In this document: positions 13,975 to 24,300 of the stretch, one piece after another
Layout: every line of letters begins with the position of its first letter
Numbering within the stretch: the stretch's first letter is position 1
NCBI GenBank assembly: GCA_014706295.1
Contig: JACSVZ010000008.1
Span: 15,898,159-15,962,158, forward strand
Direction: 5' to 3'
Source: Lycocorax pyrrhopterus obiensis
Taxonomy: Eukaryota; Chordata; Aves; Passeriformes; Paradisaeidae
Length of the DNA: 64,000 nt
The notes under the pieces: generated by a model
What the model was told of the DNA's origin: nothing
The model's input: the letters and a program-made list of their open reading frames with translations, nothing else
Database searches by the model: none
Made by a program: the position numbers and the translations under genes

Positions 13975-14050
13975 TTGTCCATTTTACAGATGAGGAATTG
14001 GAGCAGACAGATGAATTCATTTGCATGAAGTTGCCCTGAAAGTTGGAGGA
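13975..14050 (+). mobile_element. MIR-like SINE fossil
   Basis: The block CCATTTTACAGATGAGGAA matches the hallmark of the MIR SINE family, which usually continues ACTGAGGC(T/A)CAGAG. The continuation here (TTGGAGCAGACAGATGAA) is a degraded version. MIR-type copies are ancient in amniotes and rare in birds. Confidence 0.5.
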
Positions 14051-14215
14051 CGTGATGATTGATCCTGGTAGTCTGTCTAGACTGATGACTGGTAACAGTA
14101 GTGAGAAAATTTGAAAAGTGCCTGCACCTTGAGAATTCCCAGCAACCTCCTCGAGGTTTAGGTGAGTGATGTGTTTTCATGTCTGGCTTTGTAAGAATAG
14201 TATTTTCCTGTATGG

Positions 14216-14266
14216 ATTAGATATAAATAGGATATAAATAGATAGATATGGGTAGATAGAAATAGG
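14216..14266. repeat. Degenerate (ATAAATAG/GATA) simple repeat
   Basis: Interrupted units of ATATAAATAG and GATAGATA run through this stretch, a decayed tetranucleotide microsatellite. Confidence 0.7.
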
Positions 14267-14799
14267 AAGGATGACAGTATAGAAACTGCCATGTTTCTGT
14301 TCAAATTTGCTTTTTGAATAGGAACTTTTAGTATTTGTATCTTCCATTTCATTATCCTCTCTTCCCCATTTCATGTTATTTGCCTGTCTTGAGTTGAAGT
14401 GATGCAGATACTGATTTAAAGGTCTCTTGTCCTGCAGCACATTTCCTTAGTAGAGAGGATCACTGAGCAGGGTAAGAGGACAATCGATTTTGATTAGGGA
14501 AGAGGATAGTGATAAGTTTGATTTGTCCCAATTGCATTTTGAGTGTGTTTTGTTTGTTGATGATACAAACTAAGTGGTTACCAGTTTTTTGCCATGTTAC
14601 ATTGGTTGGTTTCCTCTGGCAGAAATACAACAGTTCTTGTTCAGTATCTGGTTCTGAACATGATGCAGACAATGGTCAAGCTGTCCTTTACCAATGGGCA
14701 GACTGGCATTGCGGTTTTTGAGTAAAAGAGGAAAGTTGTGGCCTTCAAGTGCTTAAAGACTGCAGCTGTTTGGATTCGTGGATGAGAGGTGTGTCAGAG

Positions 14800-14895
14800 A
14801 GGCACATCCTACTATGGCCACGCCACGGCCGCCTCTTAAAAAGAGCTGTGGAAAGAAGGGGAAAGGATCTGAAGCGTGTTGCTAAAATCCACCAG
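14800..14895 (+). other. Possible exon end with consensus donor upstream of the CpG island
   Basis: CACCAG|GTGAGTGG at 14895/14896 is a near-perfect vertebrate 5' splice site, just left of the CpG island. The sequence before it holds a short frame from ATG 14815 (MATPRPPLKKSC, ending TAA after 23 codons) and a second open frame passing through the donor. I recognise neither. It could be an alternative first exon of USP54 or a chance site. Confidence 0.25.
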
Positions 14896-15189
14896 GTGAG
14901 TGGTTTGCTTGCCCAAATTATTTACATAATCGGCACCCTGGGATAGCTCTTTCCGGGGAGGAGGGCTGCAGGCGTCCGAGGGCAGGGCGCGGCTGAAGGG
15001 TCTCTCGGCAGTGCCAAGAGGTGGCAGAGAGGCGCTGCGAGGCGTGGGGCGGCACAGCGTGCCCTGCGGGGGAAGGCGGGTGTTACCGGAGCGCGGCCGT
15101 CGCCGCTGCCGCCCTTCCCCGCGGGGGCTGCGGCCGCAGCGGCCCCTTTAAGGCGCGACCTGCCGGGATCAGGTGCGCGGCCGGAGCGG

Positions 15190-15209
15190 TGACGTCATGG
15201 GGGCGGGGC
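15190..15209. promoter_or_regulatory. Palindromic CRE next to a GC box
   Basis: The full octamer TGACGTCA (15190-15197) is followed after one base by GGGGGCGGGGC (15199-15209). These are the consensus CREB/ATF site and an Sp/KLF GC box. Position inside the CpG island supports a core-promoter role. Confidence 0.6.
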
Positions 15210-15265
15210 CGCGGCTCCCTCTCCCGCTCGCGCTGCCCGCGCCGCGGGACGGGGCGGCGGCGGCT

Positions 15266-15277
15266 GCGCACGTGCGC
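15266..15277. promoter_or_regulatory. 12-bp palindrome GCGCACGTGCGC (E-box, NRF1-like half sites)
   Basis: The sequence is a perfect palindrome centred on the E-box CACGTG, flanked by GCG/CGC. It resembles sites used by USF/MYC-type bHLH factors, and its GCGCA/TGCGC halves resemble NRF1 half-sites. It lies about 70 bp downstream of the CRE. Confidence 0.5.
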
Positions 15278-18200
15278 GAGGCGGCGGAGAGCGCGCGGGG
15301 CCGCGCGGGCCGGGGGCGGCTGGAGCTGGGAGCGCCGGGAGCCGGGACACGGCGGGAAGGCGTCTCAGCGCGGGGCCGCTGCAGCAGGTGTCGGCTTGTT
15401 TGGCGTGGGGCAGCCTGCCGTATCAGCACATGAAAGGTTTTCTCCTTCAGCAGGCTAGACGGGAAAAATGGGCTGTGTGCGGGGTGTTTAATTATTTATA
15501 AACTTAATTGTTAGCTTTTTTTTTGTACAGCCGTCCATTATGTTGTATGTTTCATTTCTATTTAGTTGTTTAAACTGTTGCTTAGATAGTAAGTGAACAC
15601 CAGATACTGCCTTAGTTGATTGTGTTTTCCATGGTGATGAATTGTGCTGTGTACCTACTGTCCTTGATAGAAAGTGCTGCGCGAAATTTAACTCTTTGTA
15701 CTTGGGTAAATCAAGGCAATTCCAAACGGTCAGGTTTGGAGTAGAGAAGGGATATCAGATGTCTTAGAGCTGCTCTTCCTCCCTTGCCAATGGAAGATTA
15801 TATCCCACCTGTATGGAAAAGAGACTATGTGTTTTGCCAATTAGGTGGGAATGGGTAAGCCCATGTGGAATTTACACCGCCTAAAGATTTGTATGCACAG
15901 GAATTGTGTTTGATGGTTCTGATGAAGAAAAGCAAAGGATTGCTTGTGGCTTTGGTTGGGGCTTTTGGTTTTGTATTTTTTTGTTGATTGGTTGGGATTT
16001 TTTTTCTTTATAAGGTGAGAGGAGACATTGAAACCTTTCTTTGAACAGTCATTTAATCTTCATGATAAATAGACTTCTATATTTGCAGTTCTAAGTTCTG
16101 GCTAATATGTTCACTTTTCACCAGATAAGTTAAAATTGGCAGAAATAATGAAAAAAGTTCCCTGCTCAAGGGAATCATCGTGTGAAGATAAGGTTGGCAG
16201 GAGGGCCTCTAATTTTCTGGGTAGCAGAAGGATGTGACCAAGTAAAACATGGCTTTAGCAGCCTTGTTTCTTTAGACTAGAGAAAAGTCTCTTTGGCATT
16301 CATATGCTAAAAATGTAGGGTAAGACTTCCCTTTGAAGCCCTGGTTTGGAAATGCCCATCTCTACCACATCTAATTTTTTGCATTAGATTCCAAAGTTGA
16401 TTTAGTCTGTTCTCATCTGCAGAGCAGGATTCTGGAGTAAGTCTTTACTTAAATAAAAAAAAATACTTGTATGTATGTATATGTTAAGAGATGTGCTGTT
16501 TTTGGTTTTCAATGTGCACCTCTGAATCCATCATTCTGCAGGTTTCTTTTTTTCTGTTGCCTTGATAGCATTTCAGTCTAATCAGTATGCAATAGATGAT
16601 GTTTTTGCTCTCTAAATTTAGCTGCTGATGTTCATATACTACTTGGTATTCTGTATTGCTCTTTGTAGTGGGCATCCTACATAGATAGATCAGCCCCAAT
16701 GGCCTTTGTCCTGGAAAATGCATCATCCCAGTTGACATATTAACAGTGGGCTTTTTAATGGGATGAAGTATGTTAATCTAGCATGCTTTAAGACCAATGG
16801 AGTCTTCAGGTATATTAATGTGTACTTGTTCTTTGTGTATGCCTCACGCCTCAGGGAGAAAAACAGAGTGCATGTCACATTATGCCAGTGTTTAGTTACT
16901 ACTCTTTTTTCTTTTTTTTACTCCCATATTTATGCAGAGAGCATGGGTGTTCTGTCAGAAGCAGGTTTGTAGTCCAGTGGGATGTTCCAGCGTTAGGACA
17001 CCAGGCTAAGGTGAACAAGTAGGTAATCCGGGGCATAGTAGGATTAGTCCACAGGGTGAAATCTGGTCAATTACTTTTCTACCTGAAAATCCCTTTAACT
17101 TTTAAGTATATTTTTTCATTACAGCACCTATTACTGTGACAGATGTGACTTTCCATAAGTTTTTGGCAAGTGGCTTACTGTTTCCTCTGGGAGTCATCAG
17201 CTATTTCTTACCCTCCTTGTTCATATTGTAGCATCTTAAGCCAGTTTAATTTCCATGGCTGTGAAATAAAAAATAGCCATCATAACGTGATTGTGTATAC
17301 TGTTGAAAAAGTCACTGAATTGTAAGCATCTACATCAGCTTTTGTAGGTGTGTGAAGTTTTGAGAAATAATGGCTGTTCTAATGAAATTATTAGAAAATA
17401 TTTCAAGGTGAAAAGAAACCTGACTTAAGAATTGCTGTTACTTCTCTTCTTTCCAATGGCAGATTTTCATAGAGGACTTAGTTTTATGAATTGCAAATAA
17501 AAATTTGTTTTAAAATAACTGATTCCCCCATAGTGATTAGGATGATTCCCAGAATCACCTTTGGCACTGACTTTTGTTTTCAGCTCTTCAGTATTGTGGT
17601 ATGGATTTAAATGCTCTTGGGAGTTCTATGCTATAGGTACATCCTGGCTGCATGTCAGTCTGCCAAGGTGCAGTCATAGGACAAAAATAAGACAGAACAG
17701 AAAATAATTAATGCAGAATGTGAAGTTGTGTAAGGGAAAATTTTATGAGTCTCATTACTTACTCTGTGGCTTTGTGATCTTGTTTTTTCTGTTAAATTAA
17801 GTGATACAAAAGTAAAGTAATGCAGCCAAGCTTACTTTCATTTGGGTTTCACAATGATGCAAGTTAGTTTCCAAAGTGAATCTTACACCTTCAACCTGTC
17901 ATCTCCTTTTTTATGTCAGATAAGAGGCTGAAAAGCATTGGTTTTACTTGATGCAGGCAGGTGAAACAAACTTGCATAATTTTCTTTCTCAAGGCTTCTT
18001 GCAAGCCTTTTGTCAAGGACTACAGCATTGCTAAGATTCAAGGTTTACAGGTTGTGTGCTGTAATTTAGGGTCACAAAATTATGTAAGTTCTTGATGACT
18101 GTAGGAAAAGTGGATACAGATTTATCACTCCAGTTATGCTGGTTCTGTGCCATATGTGTACTTTATGTAGGAAAAGTTGTTTTCTGATTCCTAACTTAGT

Positions 18201-18310
18201 CGAACTATAAATTAATTCCTGAATATCCTGAGAGCATATTTAAACCACAGGAAATTCCTTTTTCTACAGGAACGTGATTTTGTACCATACCTCTTAAGGC
18301 ATAAAACTCT

Positions 18311-18336
18311 GTGTGTGTGAGTGTGTGTGTGTGTGT
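18311..18336. repeat. (GT)n microsatellite
   Basis: GT dinucleotides run for 26 bp with a single GA interruption. Confidence 0.9.
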
Positions 18337-20074
18337 CTTTCCCATCTGCAGAGGTGATGGGAGACTTGTCTTTGGCTTTGGACACAGCATGGCATCACAG
18401 TCATGCAAAGAATGTGCTCCTGCTTTGACCAAGAAATTTAATTTAGTGCTTTGTTTGATTAACAGGCATCTATAACCTGGTGTCTTACTTGTAGTCAAGA
18501 AGACCTTTTGCCATCTCTTTTTGATAGGATATTTATAAAACATTCTTTTGGCTTTGGTCCACTTACTGAGGTGGAAGTTACAAAAAGCAGGATGGATTAA
18601 ATGCAGTGCACTGTTTGGCAGTCCCTGGGAGTAAGTATGCAATAGAATTGCTTTTTTTGTTTTTGTGGTGGCTTTAGGAGGGTAGTAGAAACAAGAAGTG
18701 CAGTTGTTTGTGGTATTTGTGGTGTTACCTCTGTGGTAGAGAGTGGTATTTTCATTCTTGCTTGTCTTTGGTAACTTTTAAACCCTGGCTTTTGTAGTCT
18801 CCCAGACTTCCCAGTGCTACAGGTAAAACTAGTTTGAATCACTCTTTAGAGTTCCTAGATGTAGAAAGTCAAATTGGTAGCAGGATATGTTCATAGTAAT
18901 GTGCTCAGGTTATTAGCACTTTGTTTTTCTCCCAGTATTTATTTTTTTGGGTTTTTTGTATCATTTACCAAGAGAAAGACTGGTTTCAATGAGGAGCACT
19001 CTGCCTTGTAGCACATGTACATAAGAACTAAGACAGCTTTTATCAATTAAGTGGAAAATATTAAGTGTACATACCAACTTTTTACTCTTAAAGTTATAAA
19101 TGAGCCAGATTTGTTTGTCAAATATAAGGTTTGGAATGGAATTATGACTATAGTACTCTTGATAGTGAGGACTGGACTTCAGCTATGAAGGAATGCTTCC
19201 CACTTTGTTGCTCCTAAGCTTGTTTTTAAAGCTAGTTTAGATTTTATTCAAACAGATGTAGTCTAAACTAATTTAACCAGTACTACCACCCTAAGTCACT
19301 CCACACAAAAAAATGCTTGTGGGGGCTGTGTAGGGAACACTGAGGAACAGATCTGACTTGAAACTACCCTGGCCTGTCTTTCCACCTGGTGGCTGTTTAC
19401 CCTGACCAGGTTGTTGTGTTGCCATGTTGAAGGGTTGCACAAGGATGAGAACGAGCATTGGGAGGCTGAAGGAAAGTGGGGGCGTAAAAACTCTGACCTC
19501 TTGTTAGTCAATGTCTGAGTAGTCTTGAAAAGTATTTCTGATTCTCTTTTGGTAACTAACAAAACAGCACTATGCTTGGTTTGGTTATTCTTTTATATGA
19601 CAAAAGGCAAAAAAATATTTTTGCTCATCTTGTAATTTACAAGCTACTTGGATAGCTCTGGATTGCCTGATTTTAGTAAAAAAGTAACTTGGATGGTAAG
19701 AGAAAACAGAATGGATTTTTATTAGTTTTTTTTATATGGGTCCATTTGATTCTAAGGTTATGTCGATGAAGGAAAATCAAGATTTTGCTGTGCCTTCCTA
19801 CTCAGACTTTATTTAAACAATTGTCTTGCCATGTAGAAAAGGTCAGCTGAGTACAGCATATGCATATGTATTTGCCCATTATGTTTGAACACATTGCCCT
19901 AAAGTTTGTTAGACTGTTACTAGATTTTTTTTTTCATTGTCTTTTTTCCCATCCTCTTGAAAATTGCACGGCTCATGTGGGAGTTTCTCTTTCTTAACCC
20001 ACCTTCTTCACCCTCTTCATACCCCAGAAAAGAAGCTATTGATGGTCACTACTTTCTATCCACTGAATTAACTT

Positions 20075-20086
20075 TTTGACGTCAAA
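20075..20086. promoter_or_regulatory. Palindromic CRE in the presumed first intron
   Basis: TTTGACGTCAAA is a perfect 12-bp palindrome with the full CRE octamer at its core. It is isolated from any CpG island. Possible CREB/ATF-responsive intronic site; function is inferred from the motif only. Confidence 0.3.
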
Positions 20087-23000
20087 GGTTTTCAATGCAG
20101 AGGGCAAACACCTGTTTTCAGACTTCTTAAAAGTCCAGGGGATGCTTTCTCCAAGTTAAAAACTAATGTTCTAGAAGAATGTACTTACTTAAAAGAAAGA
20201 GGCTAGAAAAGATTAACCAGGGGGTTTAATTTGCATCAGTTGTTTTGAACTCGTCTTTGTTAGAGTGCAGTTTATCTGTGGCTGCTTAAGGACAGGACAG
20301 GGCAGTTGGCTGGGTCTTGATTGGGTGCTCCTGCTCTCTCCTTGTTCAGCTCTTGGTTGAAGTGGCTCCTGCAACTGGCTCACAGCTCAATGCAGTGCTT
20401 GGAAGCAGTGGGAGCGTGAGGCTTGGGAAAGTAAACAGACTGACACAGTCTGCTGTTTTCCTCAGTTAAATGAAACTGCACTTTCAGTCTGTGTTCCCGA
20501 TTGCTGTACAGCCGTCTGACTGCAGATGGAGGGGCAGCTTTGTTATCTGGGTGAGAGGATCTAACTTCAGGCCACTGTCAAGAAGTGACCAGGCCTGCTT
20601 TTCTGCATTTGAGTGAGAAAGCTAATGAAAAAATAAAATTTCCATTGGTAGAGTTGTCTTTTGCCAACTTGCCGCCCTGTTATACGTCATTTTGCAAACT
20701 TACCAGTGTTAGCATAAGGGGAGCGGAAGGGGCACATGATGGTGAACAGATCCACCCTTGGTAGCAGCTGTCAGATTGGCACAGCTGTATCATAAAACAT
20801 GTTGTAAGTTACCTGTGCTAGAAATTAGTGGATCTACTAGTACATCTACTCAGTGTCTTGACTTTGTTGGCAAAGCTCATAAAGAAGCTGCTGTAACTAC
20901 TGTTTCTCTGCTCCTGTACCCCCTGTAGTTTGCTGGTCTGTGTTACACCAGTTACAAGTGCATGTTGCAGGACTGCTCTGTATTCTGAATAACTGAAATT
21001 ATAAAAGTAGCCCACTTCGTACTTTTATTTTCTGGTTATTTTTAACCCCAATTATTTTTATGAGGCAGTTTGTATTGTGGTCCTACACTGGCTGCCACCT
21101 GCAGAACAGAGCATCAGACGAGAATAGTAAGAACTGATCTGTGAAAGGTGAGCAGGAACTTCTGCAACTAGCTTCTTTGTTGGCAGTCCAGAAACTCCAT
21201 CTTTACCATGTAGCATTTATTCCTGACAAACTTCTCCATGTAGACAAACTTATGGTATTTAAACTGTGCTAAGTGTGCTGACATTTACAGCTCTGTGAGT
21301 GGGAGTGCTGTGGTGGAAAATTATACGAAGGTGAAGGGAAGGGCTAGCATACCCTTTGCTAGGTAGGAAGCTAAAAGATCTGCAACAGCAGAAGGAAGCC
21401 AAAATCATATGACTCTGCAGACATTGGGAAAAGAACTGGTTTCAGTCTTAAGAGAATGGTTGTTTCAGCTCTGTCATCTATACTTTGTTTCTTCAGTTTT
21501 TTTTTTAACTTATGCTTTTGTCATTTTCCTTGGCAATCTCTCTTTATCTTGACAGCCATGAAGGTATGCTGTAGGCATGCATGCTTCTTATAGATGGGGT
21601 TATTTGCAAATACAATTGCTTCAGATTGCTGATGTCTGAACCAAAGCAGAAAAGCAAGGAAGGCAGAGAGAGAGAGATTTCGGGCTTGTCTCTGTTGCTT
21701 TCGTTTGCCTGGTTTTCCTGCCTCGTTTCTGTCTGAGGTAGCTCTGTGGATGGCTGTATAATTGCTACCATTGCTGTCCCGGTTGCCCTAGGGGCTGCAG
21801 TACTGACCAGAACAGTTTGAGGGTTGCTGTGCTGTCCTAATTTAGATGAGATGTTAGAAGAGTTGAAATGCTTTCCCTCTCTCCCCCACCCCCCTTTTCT
21901 TCCTGTTCTGTGCAGAAATGTGGTAATTGCTCTGAATTCTTTCTTAGTTTGGTGGCAGTGAGTCAGATTCTTAGCTGGTATGTTTGGCAAAGCTCTCTTT
22001 TGTGAGTGCAGCAGTGCTGTTGTTCTTCAGCTGGGGACCTGTCCCCCTGCTTCTGTTCAAGGCATGGAGGCCTGCTTGCTGTTTGAACTGTCTGACCCTC
22101 ATCAGCGCAGAGTGAGCTCTAATTTTCTGTCTAATGCAGAGGCATTTGTTTTAGTAGTAAAACACTTACTTATCCTTTGCTGCTGTATGATTCTAAAAAG
22201 TTTTAATTTTAGGTGTGATGGAAGCAGAACTGATCTTGCTTTCAAGAGAGCATTTAGAAATAATTTTCATGCTTTCTTCATGCACTGAAGTGTTGAAGAA
22301 CTGGTTATTGTTTAGACAGGTAACTGATAGTCTCCACTATCCATGTGCTGAGGGACTGTGCAAAATAATGTCAAAGCAGGTGTTTGAAAATGTCTACAAT
22401 TTGATCCATATTTCTAGTAGTTACTCAAGTATGTGTGGTCACCTGAAGCATTTTATCAAAAAGCTGACAAAGAGTTCTAAAACTATGGAAACTGAGGCTG
22501 AAGCAAATAGGAATTTGTAAAAGTCAGTACCACAAAAGTCTTGATGTTACTGATTTAGATACTCCTGCCCTTTTGTGAGCATTGTCACAAATGTGTCAGC
22601 ATCACCTCAGCAAGGAAGGCAGTGGAGTCATGGGAGATGTTTGTGGATTTTGTCTGACGAGGAAAGGCAAATGTTTTGGCCTTTGGAAGGAGGAGGACTA
22701 AAGGAGTACAGAGACTGGTGTTTGCTCTGCAAGGGTGCTTACCAGCCTTGAGTCATTGAGCTGTGGAAATAATGCCACTTGAACAAATGGACTTGCTAAC
22801 TCTTGGTAAAATTGTCCAGGTATTTGAGAGTAAACATGCAGATCCAAGTAATAGTGTGAGAGACCTGGAAGTCTTGGTCGCTCATTCTGTATGCTAAAAA
22901 TGAGGATTGGCATATTGCTTTTGCCTGGAAAATGTCTGTGTTGGTGTTGCAAACTGTGTTTTTAAGTGATTTGGCTTCCTTGAAACAAGCTGTTTGAGGA

Positions 23001-24044
23001 AGGAGTGCTATGGAGTTAACATGCTGTTTTAACCACGCACAGCTGTGGAGGAGGTTTTGAGCCCAGCATGATTACTGAACGTTGGACTGTTTTTTGTTCA
23101 CAATTATGGCACTGTCAGTGCACTTTAGTAAATTACTTTATTTGAAATTTGCACACACTAAATCTTTTTTAAAAAGCTGTGTAGAAGCATCACGAGGTAA
23201 AACTGCTTAGAGTATTGTGCCTTTGCTGTATTTTTTCCTTTCTTGTTCTTCTATTTTTGTCTCTCCAAAAGTCTATCATTATGGAAAGACATAGTTAAAA
23301 CTTGGCTTAGCCCCTTCTATCCTGCAAGACTAAATTGTTCTTAAGGCAAACCAGTTTAATTGTATTCCAAATGCTTCCTTTTTGCATTGTTTGTTTCTAT
23401 TAGGTAAATGGTCCCGGTGGGGATAGTATCTTCAACTCCTTGTATGGTCCAAAGCGTTATTATATTTCAATCTGATTCTGTTAGCGTTATATTGTGCTGG
23501 GGCAGCAAGACAATGGTGTGCATTGGTTTGGGGTTTTTTTATTTTGTAACGTAACCAAAGTTTTCTTTAAAGCTATTTTGGTCTTGGATATACAGTAAGT
23601 CTCCCTGTCTCTGCTCTAAACGTGACCGTGTTAGAAGAACAAATTGATGCTGAATGCAGATGGCACCCGTGTCCTGGAGCTGTACTGTAAGAGTGTCTGG
23701 GAATAATCATGTAGTAATGCCTCTGCTGAGCTTATGGGAGGTTTTGGGGGTAGGAAGCCGTTTTTCTGAACAAACTTCTTTTTTCCGTGATCTGTATCAC
23801 TGGCTTTGAACCACAGGGGATGGTTCCAGGAATTGTCCTGCAATAATTGTTCTTTGAAAAACTGCTTTTAAGTTTGCATTGCAACTGCAGGGCTGTAAAC
23901 TGAAGGACCAAAACTGAAGCCATCTTTTGAGTCCTTTCCATTTTTTTCTGTTAAATGGTGACATGTTGCTCCTGGTTATCAATTTGTCCTACGAGAAAAC
24001 AATCCTTGATGTTTAACTGCAGAGTCTGCAGGAACCTCTCCAGT

Positions 24045-24300
24045 TCACTTGTCACACTGAGGGGAGCCCTGCCTTGCATAGGCAGGCTGCTGCTGTAAAA
24101 TGAAGTCATCCCTTGCAGCCCGGTCTCGCACTCCTCTGCCCCCAGGCTGGTCTCTTTTATAAAAGGGTTTGGAAAACCTTCCTCCTTCTTGCCTGGCCCT
24201 GTGTCCGAGGGGAGTTGTCGGTAAGCAGGGCCGGGCTTTTGGCCTTATCTTTGTTGTCAGAGCTGCCTGCCTGGTAGGTGGCAGTGGGGGCAATGCTTTT
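24045..24300 (+). promoter_or_regulatory. Candidate alternative TATA promoter or enhancer in intron 1
   Basis: This moderately GC-rich patch contains a consensus TATA element, TATAAAAGG (24158-24166), inside the palindrome CTTTTATAAAAG. A donor-like site, GTCG|GTAAGC, follows at 24220/24221. CTTATCTTTGTT (24244-24255) combines GATA-type and SOX-type cores. A short alternative first exon at about 24190-24220 is possible. No transcript evidence is available. Confidence 0.3.

Larger units (their letters stand above)
1..14700. other. No supported gene; AT-rich upstream region
   Basis: I see no exon series or recognised protein here on either strand. Open frames are short and unrelated to any family I know. 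The stretch holds CR1 remnants (1590-1810, 9279-9800), a MIR-like fragment (13975-14050), simple repeats and a GC-rich patch at 8100-8620. In mammals the neighbour upstream of USP54 is MYOZ1; I searched by eye for its characteristic motifs and did not find them. The stretch may be intergenic, or intron if USP54 has a more distal promoter. Confidence 0.6.
14950..15430 (+). promoter_or_regulatory. USP54: CpG island, probable USP54 promoter and non-coding first exon
   Basis: This is the only strongly GC-rich, CpG-dense stretch in the window, with sharp contrast to AT-rich flanks. It contains a full CRE, a GC box and a CACGTG palindrome, and I see no TATA box: a housekeeping-type promoter. No other gene lies between it and the USP54 start codon in the same orientation, so it is the natural transcription start. 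A possible first-exon donor is CAG|GTGTCG at 15387/15388; another is ATCAG|GTGCGC near 15175. Assignment to USP54 is inference; a divergent transcript or an unrelated non-coding RNA cannot be excluded. Confidence 0.65.

Noticed and set aside
14528..14590. CR1-like string (TTGTTGATGATACAAACTAAGTGG)
   Set aside because: Resembles the CR1 block TTTGCTGATGACACCAAGCTG, but flanking blocks are missing, so it may be chance.
15021..15458. Long Ala/Arg/Gly-rich frames on both strands in the CpG island
   Set aside because: Stops are rare in CpG-rich DNA in every frame; the peptides are low complexity and match nothing known to me.
21544..21990. 148-codon minus-strand frame
   Set aside because: No motif, no splice partners and ordinary intronic composition.
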